Source: Eubacterium sp. UBA5416 (GTDB lineage: Bacteria > Bacillota > Clostridia > Lachnospirales > Lachnospiraceae). Taken from it: DNA of 37,475 nt. Each line of letters begins with the position of its first letter. The stretch's first letter is position 1. Made by a program: the position numbers and the translations under genes. The notes under the pieces were generated by a model. That model did no database searches, had not been told where the DNA came from, and saw only the letters and a program-made list of their open reading frames with translations. The stretch is taken from the NCBI GenBank assembly GCA_002409525.1, contig DHNM01000043.1:30616-68090 (forward strand), given 5' to 3'. Shown here piece after piece: positions 1 through 8,503 of the stretch.

Positions 1-65
1 CAAATTGCATTTTTCATACCCATACGTATCATCTTTTCATCATCAACAATCAAAATTTTATACAT
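1..65 (-). CDS. YesN-type response regulator, N-terminal fragment (gene continues off the left edge)
   Basis: The reverse strand reads MYKILIVDDEKMIRMGMKNAI before the window ends. This is the first beta strand and the acidic pocket (VDDE) of a CheY-like receiver domain. The ATG overlaps the stop of the upstream histidine kinase gene (8 shared bases), so the two are translationally coupled. Partners of YesM-type kinases are normally YesN-type regulators with a receiver followed by an AraC helix-turn-helix. That C-terminal part is outside the window, so only the receiver is seen and the AraC part is inferred. It probably activates the adjacent sugar-transport genes. Confidence 0.85.
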   Translation of the reverse strand, partial: MYKILIVDDEKMIRMGMKNAI

Positions 66-1851
66 AAATCATATCTCCTCTCATTGCATCTTTTTTGATC
101 TCTGTTAAATAGGGATACGTGATTGTAACAGTTACCCCACCTGACATGTTTTTGAAATACTGTAAACCATATTCCTCACCGTAAAGAAGCTGAATTCTCT
201 TATTGACATTTTTTATACCGTACCCAAACGAGTCATCGTACTGAGAGAGTTGGTCATTTATATTATTAACTTCTTTTTGTGACATTCCAGCACCTGTGTC
301 AGCTAAGCTTATAATGATATTTTGACGGGCCCGTTGTGCTTTTATATAAATTGTTCCGGTTTTTCCTTCTTTTATTTTTATACCATGGTATATAGAATTC
401 TCCACAAGCGGCTGCAAAGTCAGTTTCGGAATTTTGGAATCTAATATCGTTTGATCAATCTCGAATTTACTGTTAACAATATGATCATATCGCATATTTT
501 GTATGATTAGATAATTTTTAACGTGTTCTAATTCCTTTTGTAAAGATATGATATCATGCCCCTCACTGAGGCAGATTCTATAGTATTTGGCCAGTGCCTT
601 TACCAAAGTGGATATTTCTGTGTTTCCGTCTGCCATTGCCTGCCAGTGAATACAGTCAAGAGTGTTATAAAGAAAATGTGGTTGTATTTGGGATTGCAGA
701 GCATTAAATCTTATCTGCTCTATTTGGTGCTGCTCCAACTTTACCTGTTCCATGAGTTCCTGAATTTTGTTCATCATAGAATTAAAACCTTCTGCTAATT
801 TCATAAAATCTAAACCCATGTGATCAATATTAATACGAGTTTTTAAAGAACCAGAGGCAACAGAGTCCATTTTACAGAGAACATTTTCCAACGGTCTGTA
901 TAGCTTTTTTATGATTCTTTTCACAATGTACATATTGGCGGCAACCATGAGTAGTGTAATAAAACACAGGAATAGAATATCGGTTATAATTCCGTTATAG
1001 AGATACATGGCAGAAACACTGCTTACAATATAGAAGTCCCATTTATCTATTTTTTGGAAAAAGTATATTCTCTTGTTTTTTCTAAACTGGCCTGAATCTT
1101 CTAAAATATTTGAACTGTAATTTGTGTGTGAACCAATCTTTTCTTTGTGGTTTGTTGCAAGCAGAACACCGTCGGAGTCAATTACCACTGTATTCAGATT
1201 GGATGAGGGGTTGTTTTCAGTTATTTGCTGTAAACTGGGATCTGTAAAGTTCATACATAAAAGACCAAGTTCTCCCATTAAATTGCTTGTATCATATACA
1301 GGGAAATAGATATTCATGGAATATTTATTTCCTTTAAAATACGAATTATTAAAGGAAACACGCATGGTACCGGAGCTTATAGGCTTACAGGATTCATAGT
1401 CTTTCTGGTATGTCTGGATAAAGTTACTGTAGTAGATATTCTGTTCACCTTTATATAGATAGTCATCGGTCTGGTTTCCCACTATAGCGATGAAGTTTAG
1501 ATCAGAGTGCATATTAACGATACTTGATAATGTATCATTGGCATTGTCCTTACTGTCGAAATAATTGGCTGAACTGAAATCTTTGATTTTTAAAAATTCC
1601 TGTACAGAGGTATCTAACACAACTGCTATTGCCATCTTCTTATAATTGTCTAAAGAATTACGGAAATTTTCAGCTGTTGTGTTGTTTTGGGCTTGAAGCA
1701 GCTCTGTAGACTGATCTTTCATAAATCTGACAGTAGACATAGTAGAAAAGATCAGTATAAGAAGAGAAGTAAAAATAATAGAAATGCTTACCATCAGCTG
1801 CATTTTCTTATCAAATCTCCAGTGCTTGATTATATTCATTAATTTTCTCAC
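58..1851 (-). CDS. YesM-type membrane sensor histidine kinase (597 aa)
   Basis: Sensor kinase of a sugar-responsive two-component system. Visible parts, in order: a transmembrane helix near residues 18-38, an extracellular sensor region of about 250 residues (dCache-like by position), a second helix near 287-310, a HAMP-like linker, and a His_kinase domain with the phospho-acceptor in QPHFLYNTLD (His 392). An HATPase_c domain follows with an N-box (LVEN) and G-box (DTGAGMS). I place the start at GTG 1851, because GGAGGG lies 6-7 bases upstream; an in-frame GTG at 1896 has no such site, and ATG 1839 is too far from it. It follows the two permease genes on the same strand with an 88-base gap and overlaps the response regulator. 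By analogy with similar loci it senses an extracellular oligosaccharide; the ligand is inferred. Confidence 0.9.
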   Translation of the reverse strand: MRKLMNIIKHWRFDKKMQLMVSISIIFTSLLILIFSTMSTVRFMKDQSTELLQAQNNTTAENFRNSLDNYKKMAIAVVLDTSVQEFLKIKDFSSANYFDSKDNANDTLSSIVNMHSDLNFIAIVGNQTDDYLYKGEQNIYYSNFIQTYQKDYESCKPISSGTMRVSFNNSYFKGNKYSMNIYFPVYDTSNLMGELGLLCMNFTDPSLQQITENNPSSNLNTVVIDSDGVLLATNHKEKIGSHTNYSSNILEDSGQFRKNKRIYFFQKIDKWDFYIVSSVSAMYLYNGIITDILFLCFITLLMVAANMYIVKRIIKKLYRPLENVLCKMDSVASGSLKTRINIDHMGLDFMKLAEGFNSMMNKIQELMEQVKLEQHQIEQIRFNALQSQIQPHFLYNTLDCIHWQAMADGNTEISTLVKALAKYYRICLSEGHDIISLQKELEHVKNYLIIQNMRYDHIVNSKFEIDQTILDSKIPKLTLQPLVENSIYHGIKIKEGKTGTIYIKAQRARQNIIISLADTGAGMSQKEVNNINDQLSQYDDSFGYGIKNVNKRIQLLYGEEYGLQYFKNMSGGVTVTITYPYLTEIKKDAMRGDMIYV

Positions 1852-1939
1852 TTTTTTACCCTCCATGTGCATCGTAATAATATATGAAAGAGCCACTGCT
1901 CCGGGAAAGAAACAGTAGCTCTTAGTTTGTGTACCTCTA

Positions 1940-2788
1940 TTATCCTTTGATGGCGCCTGCAGTCATGCCTTTTACCAGCTTATCCTGGAAAATAATAAAC
2001 ATAATAATCATGGGCAGCAGTGTCAAAGTAAGAACAGCCATAATCATCGGTATATTCATGGAGTATTGTCCCTGAAATTCCCAGATAGCCAGCGGGAGAG
2101 TACGGTTCTCGGATGATTGTGTCAAAGTATAGGCAAATGAGAATTCATTCCACATATTAACTCCGTTGTATATGGCCAGTGTTGCTAGGCCAGGTTTTGA
2201 TAGGTATAATATGATTGAGAAAAACATTCTGATTTTTCCACAGCCATCGATTTCCGCGGATTCCTCGATTTCTCTTGGTATTTCTTTCATAAAGCTTGTC
2301 AAAATAAAGACGGAAATTGGAACAGCAAATGCGATATAAGGACCTATCAAAGCCCAGATGCTGTCATAAAGCCCGGTGGATTTGGACATTTTAAATACAG
2401 GAATCAGAGTAATATGTACCGGTATAGACATGCAGGCTACTATCATTGCATAAATAGATTTTCTCAGTTTAAACTGGAATCTTGCCAGTGGATATGAAGC
2501 ACAGGCAGCAATAAATAATAGCAGGATAAGTGAGATTGCCAAGACCACTACGCTGTTTCTAAAGTAGTTTAAAAACCCGCCATTGAGAACTTCCATATAA
2601 TTACTCCATTGTAATTTATCTGGCAGTTGAAATACACCTTTCGTAAGCATTTCAAACTTTTCTTTGAAGGAATTTATAATCATGAAAATGAATGGCAAAA
2701 ATGAAATTACAAACCATATAGTTGCCAGAATTATTGCTATTGTCCATGAAAGGATACTTTTTTGTTTGCTTTTTTTGAATTTGTCCAC
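1940..2788 (-). CDS. Carbohydrate ABC transporter permease, MalG/GanQ type (282 aa)
   Basis: Inner-membrane subunit of a CUT1-type sugar importer. About six hydrophobic segments are visible, the first near residues 15-40. The cytoplasmic EAA loop that contacts the ATPase is present around residues 175-190 (EESAEIDGCGKIRMFF). The length is typical of the MalG class. The gene begins 3 bases after the MalF-type permease ends, so the two form one translational unit. No gene for the transport ATPase lies in the cluster; many Firmicutes serve several CUT1 importers with one shared MsmK-like ATPase, and I infer that here. The substrate is probably xylo-oligosaccharide, judging from the adjacent GH120 gene. 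Confidence 0.92.
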   Translation of the reverse strand: MDKFKKSKQKSILSWTIAIILATIWFVISFLPFIFMIINSFKEKFEMLTKGVFQLPDKLQWSNYMEVLNGGFLNYFRNSVVVLAISLILLLFIAACASYPLARFQFKLRKSIYAMIVACMSIPVHITLIPVFKMSKSTGLYDSIWALIGPYIAFAVPISVFILTSFMKEIPREIEESAEIDGCGKIRMFFSIILYLSKPGLATLAIYNGVNMWNEFSFAYTLTQSSENRTLPLAIWEFQGQYSMNIPMIMAVLTLTLLPMIIMFIIFQDKLVKGMTAGAIKG

Positions 2789-2791
2789 GGT

Positions 2792-3691
2792 CTAATTCTC
2801 CTTTCTTCCATTCATTAATTTCATCGTAATCAGTGATACCATTGTGATTAGAATAAACATACCACTTGCTACGGCAGAGCCATATCCCATGTTAAAAGTT
2901 TTAAAAGACTGTTTATACATATAGGTAGCCATCAGTTCAGTAGAAGTACCCGGACCGCCATTTGTCATAACATATATTAAGTCAAAATATTTTAAAGACC
3001 CCACCATCGAAAGGATTGCGGCACTTTTAATAGATGGGTATAAAAGAGGGAGAGCTATTTTCCAGAAATACTGTCCTCTAGTCGCTCCGTCTATTCTCGC
3101 AGCTTCGAATACATCAACGGGGATATTGGTAAATGCAGCCATAAAGTAAACCATATAAAAAGGGATAAACTGCCAGCAGATAACTAAGATGACCGTAAAC
3201 AGAGCAGTTTTTGGATTCCCTAGGAGATCAATATTTCCGCGCCCGAGGAGATTCGAGATCGTGCTTACAATGCCTCCATTTGTAGCAAGAGCATATGTAA
3301 ACAGAAATCCAATAGCAACTGAAGACATGAGAAGCGGGATAAACCAGATAACCTTAAATACGGTCGTTTTTTTACCTCCGAAGTCCAGAAAAGTTGCCAG
3401 TGAAAGACCGACGGGAAGCTGAATTATAATTGATAAAACCATAATAATAAGATTGTTTGTAAATGCGATCCAAAAATGTTGATCTGATAGAAGTTTTTTC
3501 CAATTGTTGAAGCCTATAAATACTTTCTCTGTTGAAATTCCGTTCCATCGATATGCGCTTGTAATAAAAGTATCTATGATTGGATAAAAAATATAGACGA
3601 TCATCAATACGGTTACAGGCGCCAGAAAAAGGACCGCTACTTTGTTTGTGCTTTGTTTTCTTCTAGCAATTAGTGAGCTTTTTTGATTCAT
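2792..3691 (-). CDS. Carbohydrate ABC transporter permease, MalF type (299 aa)
   Basis: Second membrane subunit of the CUT1 sugar importer. An N-terminal hydrophobic helix (about residues 18-38) is followed by five more. The EAA motif sits near residues 196-210 (EAARIDGATRGQYFW). The family's ordinary length of about 300 residues is kept. It is the middle gene of binding protein, MalF-type, MalG-type, all on the minus strand. A palindrome at 3715-3741 separates it from the binding-protein gene and probably lowers permease expression relative to the binding protein. The ligand is inferred from context only. Confidence 0.92.
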   Translation of the reverse strand: MNQKSSLIARRKQSTNKVAVLFLAPVTVLMIVYIFYPIIDTFITSAYRWNGISTEKVFIGFNNWKKLLSDQHFWIAFTNNLIIMVLSIIIQLPVGLSLATFLDFGGKKTTVFKVIWFIPLLMSSVAIGFLFTYALATNGGIVSTISNLLGRGNIDLLGNPKTALFTVILVICWQFIPFYMVYFMAAFTNIPVDVFEAARIDGATRGQYFWKIALPLLYPSIKSAAILSMVGSLKYFDLIYVMTNGGPGTSTELMATYMYKQSFKTFNMGYGSAVASGMFILITMVSLITMKLMNGRKEN

Positions 3692-3714
3692 ATGTTTATC
3701 TCTCCTTTTTGCTA

Positions 3715-3741
3715 AAAATCCCTGTGTAACACAGGGATTTT
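3715..3741 (-). terminator. Intercistronic palindrome after the binding-protein gene
   Basis: A 13-base perfect inverted repeat (AAAATCCCTGTGT and its complement, one base between arms) lies between the lipoprotein gene and the permeases. On the minus strand it ends in a run of five T. This is a common arrangement in ABC sugar operons, where a leaky terminator or RNA-stabilising hairpin keeps binding-protein mRNA in excess. Function is inferred. Confidence 0.6.
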
Positions 3742-3771
3742 AGTTATACAATAATAGATGAAAGTACTCTG

Positions 3772-5121
3772 CTATTTCTGATCGTTTAGATAATCCTCCA
3801 TAGCTTTCTGCATAGTCTCCTGCGCTTCCTGTGGCGTTTTCGTAAGCCCAAAGACTTCCTGCAGACTATCGAGATGCGCAGTTGATACAGCGGGTGGAAG
3901 GTCCTGATCATACCATAGTTGAATATCAGGTGCATCAGTCGCTGTTTTAGCAACTTTTTTTGTTATTGGATCTGTGATTTTACTATCAATTCCTTTTACA
4001 GGCGGAATTTTTCCACTTTTGATTTCCTTGTCAATCATCTCATCCGATAAATGATCTTCGGCACATTCAAATGCAGCAGCTAACTTATCATCTTTACAGC
4101 TAAAGGATAGAAACTGATCACCTACTGTTCCAATCTGAATCGCGGGATCAGCGTCTGAGTCTTCAATAGCAGGAAACGGGAACCATCCAATGTTCTGATA
4201 AAATTCTTTGCTGTCTTGTGCAAAGGTTACCGTATACCAGGAACCGCCAAGTAACATACCTGCTTTTTCCTGATACATTAATTGCTTTGACTGCCCATCG
4301 TCTTCGCTTAATGAATTGACGCCCTCGGGGAAGTAGCCGGATTTCACCCATTCTTGTATTTTATCACCGGCTTTTATAAAACTTTCATCGGTAAATTTTC
4401 CTTCACCTGAAATAGCTTTTTGGAAAGGCTCCAGCCCGCCATAGCGGACTGCCAGGTTCATGAAATACATTGAACCTGTCCATTTGGAGCTGTTGGCCAG
4501 TGCAAAAGGGGTGATATCATTTTTTTTCAATGTTTCGCAGATGTTTTCAAGGTCGCTTAATGTTTCAGGTTCCTCTAAGTTGTAGTCTTTAAACATCTTT
4601 TTGTTATAGAATATTCCTGAGATAGCTACATTCTTGTATGGTACAGCATAAATATGATCGTTATATGTAGCCTGTGAAACAGCTGCATCCATTAATTTAT
4701 CTTTGATTTCCGATTTATTAAATAAATCATCGACAGGTTGAGCAAATCCTGAATCTACATATTCGTGCAGCGGACCGCCGGACCAATTTGAGTACATATC
4801 AGGGCATTCACCAGAACTCATTGCGACGACCAGTTTTTCTTTATAATTGTCGTTTTGAATGGGAACTACATCAGCCGAAAATCCAGATTTTGTTGTTGAG
4901 TTGAATTCATCGACGACTTGAGCAATCTCGTCTTTATCGGGTGATTCTGTAGAAATGTTCCAGTAGGAGATTTCTTTGCCATTATTGTCTTTCCTGGCAT
5001 CAGATATTTTGGCTTTTCCGGAATCTGATCCGCCTGAGCTGCCGGATCCGCAGCCTGTGGCTGTAGCAGCTATCAATGCTGCCATCGAAATACTTAACAA
5101 TTTAGCTGTTTTTTGATTCAT
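3772..5121 (-). CDS. Extracellular sugar-binding lipoprotein of an ABC importer (449 aa)
   Basis: Family-1-type extracellular solute-binding protein that captures the oligosaccharide outside the membrane and delivers it to the two permeases. A short lysine-bearing N-terminus, a hydrophobic stretch and a lipobox ending at Cys 24 (ATGC) mark a type II signal peptide. A low-complexity Gly/Ser linker follows, as expected for a tethered lipoprotein. The rest shows ordinary features of the family: a WNIS-type first strand, an aromatic-rich pocket and a length of about 450. The start has a GGGAGG site 9 bases upstream. It is the first gene of the importer unit. Substrate specificity cannot be read from the sequence; xylo-oligosaccharides are inferred from the neighbouring GH120 enzyme. 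Confidence 0.92.
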   Translation of the reverse strand: MNQKTAKLLSISMAALIAATATGCGSGSSGGSDSGKAKISDARKDNNGKEISYWNISTESPDKDEIAQVVDEFNSTTKSGFSADVVPIQNDNYKEKLVVAMSSGECPDMYSNWSGGPLHEYVDSGFAQPVDDLFNKSEIKDKLMDAAVSQATYNDHIYAVPYKNVAISGIFYNKKMFKDYNLEEPETLSDLENICETLKKNDITPFALANSSKWTGSMYFMNLAVRYGGLEPFQKAISGEGKFTDESFIKAGDKIQEWVKSGYFPEGVNSLSEDDGQSKQLMYQEKAGMLLGGSWYTVTFAQDSKEFYQNIGWFPFPAIEDSDADPAIQIGTVGDQFLSFSCKDDKLAAAFECAEDHLSDEMIDKEIKSGKIPPVKGIDSKITDPITKKVAKTATDAPDIQLWYDQDLPPAVSTAHLDSLQEVFGLTKTPQEAQETMQKAMEDYLNDQK

Positions 5122-5228
5122 AATTTTAATCCTCCCTGTATAAAATATTTATTTTAACTGCTATGTATATATTATCACGGAGAGATTGGCGATTACATTG
5201 AATATTATGTTCAGATTATATAAAAAAC

Positions 5229-5990
5229 TTAAGTATTATCAGGGTTCTTAAATTTCTTTGGCGTCATTTTAATGATTTCAGTGAAATTTCGATAGAATGT
5301 TTTCATGTGATTGTACCCACAGCTGACAGAGATTTCTTCTATTGACATTTCTGTATTTCTCAGCAGGTAGCATGCCTGTGAGATTCGGTAGCGGTTCAGA
5401 TATTCAGTAAATGTCATATTCGTTACTTTACAAAACAGCTTGGATAAATAGACATAATCGTATCCAACATTATTTGCTGCTCCTCTCAGGGTACAATTCT
5501 GTTTATAATTCTCCTCGATGTATAGTAACACCTGGCAGATAATTTTTATGTATTTTGTATCCTTGGCGTCCTGAAACAGTGTGCTTTCTATTAACCGAGA
5601 GCAGACAGAATATAAAAAGCTTTTTTGATCATAAATAGAAGTCATCATATTGAAATTCCATGAATGTTTCAACTGCAATAGATTATTTTCGGGAATACGG
5701 CTTTTATATTCATTATAAAAGTCACCGATTAATTCCGGAGCAAAGATAATCACTGTAATAACCGTATTACCTTTCGATCTGAATTCATGAAACTGGTTTG
5801 GAAAAATGAAAATGAGATCTTTTTTCTTTAAATTATAATCTTTTTTGTCAATGCATACATAGAGTTCGCCCTTATTTGTATAGATCATTTCATATGCGCG
5901 ATGAAAATGGACGGGAAAACTGAAATCTGTTAGCTGTGTGACTTGAAAAAAGTCGTCTCCATTCATTCCGTGGTTTTCGAAAAATACCAT
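5229..5990 (-). CDS. AraC-family transcriptional regulator with cupin-like sensor (253 aa)
   Basis: The N-terminal half has a cupin-type sugar-sensing fold (FPVHFHRAYEMIY pattern, then alternating beta strands). The C-terminal ~100 residues carry the two helix-turn-helices of AraC proteins (SKLFCKVTNMTFTEYLNRYR and ISVSCGYNHMKTFYRNF) and end in the typical P-x-x-F/Y-K. I use ATG 5990: GGAGG lies 5 bases upstream, inside the first codons of an in-frame ATG at 6002. It is divergent from the GH120 gene (111 bases between starts) and upstream of the importer unit, so it probably activates one or both in response to a xylose-type sugar. That makes two regulators for the locus, together with the two-component system. 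Confidence 0.9.
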   Translation of the reverse strand: MVFFENHGMNGDDFFQVTQLTDFSFPVHFHRAYEMIYTNKGELYVCIDKKDYNLKKKDLIFIFPNQFHEFRSKGNTVITVIIFAPELIGDFYNEYKSRIPENNLLQLKHSWNFNMMTSIYDQKSFLYSVCSRLIESTLFQDAKDTKYIKIICQVLLYIEENYKQNCTLRGAANNVGYDYVYLSKLFCKVTNMTFTEYLNRYRISQACYLLRNTEMSIEEISVSCGYNHMKTFYRNFTEIIKMTPKKFKNPDNT

Positions 5991-6002
5991 ATCCGCCTCC
6001 AT

Positions 6003-6101
6003 AAAAACACTAATATTGTCTATTATTATACTATTTTATGGATGGAATTCATAGTCTGAATGTCTTATACTACACATAATTAAAAAAGGAGGCTTCAAAC
6101 T
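6003..6101. promoter_or_regulatory. Divergent promoter region, araC-type gene / GH120 gene
   Basis: On plus, a TATACT at 6066-6071 could be a -10 element for the GH120 gene; on minus, a TATAAT (complement near 6030) could serve the regulator. Neither has a good -35 at the right distance, which fits activator-dependent promoters. AAAGGAGG lies 9 bases before the GH120 ATG. Assignments are tentative. Confidence 0.4.
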
Positions 6102-8018
6102 ATGGAATATTATGTAGCAAAAAATGGATCAGACTGTGGGTCAGGTGCAAAAGAACATCCATTTCAGACAATCAGCAAAGCAGCTTCTCTGGCGATGGCG
6201 GGGGATGTTGTCACTGTACATGAAGGAGTATATCGAGAATGGGTAAAGCCCAGATTTAAAGGCCTCAGTAACAAAAGAAGAATTACCTATCAGGCAGCAA
6301 AGGGAGAAAGAGTTGTCATTAAGGGGTCCGAGAGAATTACGGACTGGAAAAAGGAAAATGGGAATATATGGAAGGCAGAAATACCCAATACTTTTTTCGG
6401 TGAATATAATCCGTATGAGCTCGAAGTATTCGGAGACTGGCTGGTCAGTCGGGAAACCAGACATCTGGGAGACGTTTATCTAAACGGAATGTCATTTTAT
6501 GAAGCCAATTCTCTGGAGGAGTTAAAGGATCCTCAAATCAAGAAGGAAGAGTTTGATAAATGGACAAAGCAGAAGACGCCTGTTCATAATCCGGAACAGA
6601 CAAGATATGTGTGGTATGCCGAGGTCGATCCCGCGCAGACGACGATTTATGCAAATTTCCAGGGGATTGATCCAAATGAAGAATGCGTCGAAATTAATGT
6701 ACGCAGATCCTGTTTTCACCCTGTTGAGACAGGTATCGACTACATAACAGTCAGAGGATTCGAGATGGCACAGGCGGCAACACCTTGGGCACCTCCAACA
6801 GGAGATCAGCCGGGATTACTTGGACCGAACTGGAGCAAAGGATGGATCATAGAAGATAATATCATTCACGATGCAAAGTGCAGTGGGATCAGTATCGGGA
6901 AAGAAGCTTCAACCGGCAATAATTATTGTTCTATTCGAAAAGATAAACCCGGATATCAGTATCAGCTGGAGGCTGTATTTTCAGCCGAGAGAGCAGGATG
7001 GAGTAAAGAAAAAATAGGTTCTCATATAATCCGTAATAATGTCATCTATGATTGTGGACAGAATGGTATTGTCGGGCATCTGGGATGTGTTTTCAGTGAC
7101 ATTTACAACAACCATATCTACAATATTGCCCTGAAGCGTGAATTCTATGGCCATGAGATTGCGGGAATTAAGCTTCATGCAGCCATCGATGTCCAGATCC
7201 ATAATAACCGGATTCATGACTGTACTCTGGGATTATGGCTTGACTGGGAAGCGCAGGGGACGAAAGTCAGTCGAAATCTGTTCTATCAGAATAACCGGGA
7301 TCTTTTTGTAGAAGTCAGCCATGGACCTTACATAATAGATCACAATATACTGGCGTCTGAATATTCGATTGATAATGTTTCGCAGGGTGGAGCCTATATC
7401 AATAACCTGATCTGTGGAAAGATGGTTCATCGAAAAGAAATGAATCGCTCCACTCAGTACCACCTTCCGCACAGTACAAAAGTTGCCGGATTCTCCTTTG
7501 TTTATGGAGGCGATGATCGATTCTATAATAATATCTTCGCAGGAGAAGATTCTATAGAAGGAGTCGGGACATCGCATTATAACGGATATACAACTTCCCT
7601 GGAAGAGTATATAGAAGAAGTACACAAAGTTCCGGGGGACAATGAGTCCTTTAATCTGGTAGAACAGCCGGTTTACATTAACAATAACATGTACCTGGGT
7701 ACTTCGCAGCCTTTTGAAAAAGAAGAGAATAATATGATCAATCATGAGTTTCATGCGAATGTGAAAATAATTGAAGCAAAAGAGAACGAAGTTTATCTTT
7801 CCTGTGAGTTTCCGGAAAACTTTGAGAAATTTACCGGAAAAATAGTTTCTACACGTATCCTTCCACGGGTTCGCATCGTTGATGCAGAATACGAGCGTTC
7901 GGACGGTCATGACGTGAGCCTGGATATAGATCTGAAAGGAAAAGAGAAAGCCAAAGACTGCGTGCTGGGACCTATATCGAAGATGAAAAAAGGAAAGAAT
8001 TATATACAAGTCTGGTAG
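6102..8018 (+). CDS. xylC: GH120 beta-xylosidase, XylC-like, right-handed beta-helix (638 aa)
   Basis: Glycoside hydrolase that removes xylose from the non-reducing end of xylo-oligosaccharides with retention of configuration. The whole chain resembles, from memory, the GH120 enzyme XylC of Thermoanaerobacterium saccharolyticum, including matching stretches such as HEIAGIKLHAAIDVQIH and ATPWAPPT. Its nucleophile (Asp 382 in XylC) corresponds to Asp 381 in LWLDWEAQGT, and its acid/base (Glu 405) to Glu 404 in FVEVSHGPY. The one-residue shift is explained by a one-residue-shorter loop near residue 120. Repeated N-N-x-I/I-x-D beta-helix rungs are visible from about residue 250 to 400. There is no signal peptide, so it acts in the cytoplasm on imported oligosaccharides, which fits the adjacent ABC importer. 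It stands alone between its promoter and a terminator at 8057. Confidence 0.93.
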   Translation: MEYYVAKNGSDCGSGAKEHPFQTISKAASLAMAGDVVTVHEGVYREWVKPRFKGLSNKRRITYQAAKGERVVIKGSERITDWKKENGNIWKAEIPNTFFGEYNPYELEVFGDWLVSRETRHLGDVYLNGMSFYEANSLEELKDPQIKKEEFDKWTKQKTPVHNPEQTRYVWYAEVDPAQTTIYANFQGIDPNEECVEINVRRSCFHPVETGIDYITVRGFEMAQAATPWAPPTGDQPGLLGPNWSKGWIIEDNIIHDAKCSGISIGKEASTGNNYCSIRKDKPGYQYQLEAVFSAERAGWSKEKIGSHIIRNNVIYDCGQNGIVGHLGCVFSDIYNNHIYNIALKREFYGHEIAGIKLHAAIDVQIHNNRIHDCTLGLWLDWEAQGTKVSRNLFYQNNRDLFVEVSHGPYIIDHNILASEYSIDNVSQGGAYINNLICGKMVHRKEMNRSTQYHLPHSTKVAGFSFVYGGDDRFYNNIFAGEDSIEGVGTSHYNGYTTSLEEYIEEVHKVPGDNESFNLVEQPVYINNNMYLGTSQPFEKEENNMINHEFHANVKIIEAKENEVYLSCEFPENFEKFTGKIVSTRILPRVRIVDAEYERSDGHDVSLDIDLKGKEKAKDCVLGPISKMKKGKNYIQVW

Positions 8019-8056
8019 GCAGTAAGAATAAAGTGATACTCTGAGATAAAAGAGAA

Positions 8057-8090
8057 GGAACTCCACTTAAACAGCGGGGTTTCTTTTTTT
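8057..8090 (+). terminator. Intrinsic terminator after the GH120 gene
   Basis: GGAACTCC (8057-8064) pairs with GGGGTTTC (8076-8083) with two G-T pairs, and seven T follow directly. It ends the GH120 transcript. Confidence 0.85.
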
Positions 8091-8252
8091 ATAGCAGACT
8101 AGGTTGTAGACACACAACATGAGCTGATTTTACATTATTTGACTATTAATCCATAATATATGCTATAAAGATAAAATCGTGTTTACTATTTAATAAAGAA
8201 AATACACTGCACATGATTGTTTGATTTATTTGTAAAAAAAGATCAAAATATC
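8091..8252. other. AT-rich intergenic stretch, no gene seen
   Basis: No open reading frame with a ribosome binding site and no recognised RNA were found here. Only a weak small hairpin (GTTGT/ACAAC near 8103-8119) is visible. Confidence 0.5.
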
Positions 8253-8280
8253 TTGACAGATACAATGTACGCGGTATAAT
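8253..8280 (+). promoter_or_regulatory. Near-consensus sigma-A promoter
   Basis: TTGACA (8253-8258), a 16-base spacer, then TATAAT (8275-8280): both hexamers are perfect. Transcription should begin near 8287. The only things directly downstream are a leader of about 40 bases and a strong terminator, then oligoendopeptidase F 200 bases further on. Confidence 0.8.
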
Positions 8281-8326
8281 AAAAATAGTTCAAATCATTT
8301 GTGATAATAATCAGTTTTTCATTTCT

Positions 8327-8369
8327 AAAAAACCCCCTTCGGTGATGATCATTCCGGGAGGGGTTTTTT
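8327..8369 (+). terminator. Strong intrinsic terminator shortly after the 8253 promoter
   Basis: Six A and four C (8327-8336) pair with four G and six T (8360-8369), extended inward by CGG/CCG with two G-T pairs and one mismatch. The loop holds the palindrome ATGATCAT. It could terminate a small RNA of about 80 bases or act as an attenuator for the peptidase gene downstream. Confidence 0.85.
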
Positions 8370-8503
8370 CATGGATTTAAGGGTGAGATAGAAAAAAATT
8401 CAGTTAAGATCTATGACAGGATTCAAAAATATGGTAAGCTTAAAGACAAAAAGGTATTACACTGGAATTTAATACAGTGAGATGCCGGTTAGGAGAGCGT
8501 AAT

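Noticed and set aside
7233..8066. A 277-codon minus-strand open frame opposite the GH120 gene
   Set aside because: No ribosome binding site, protein-like composition poor, and it lies fully antisense to a well-supported enzyme gene.
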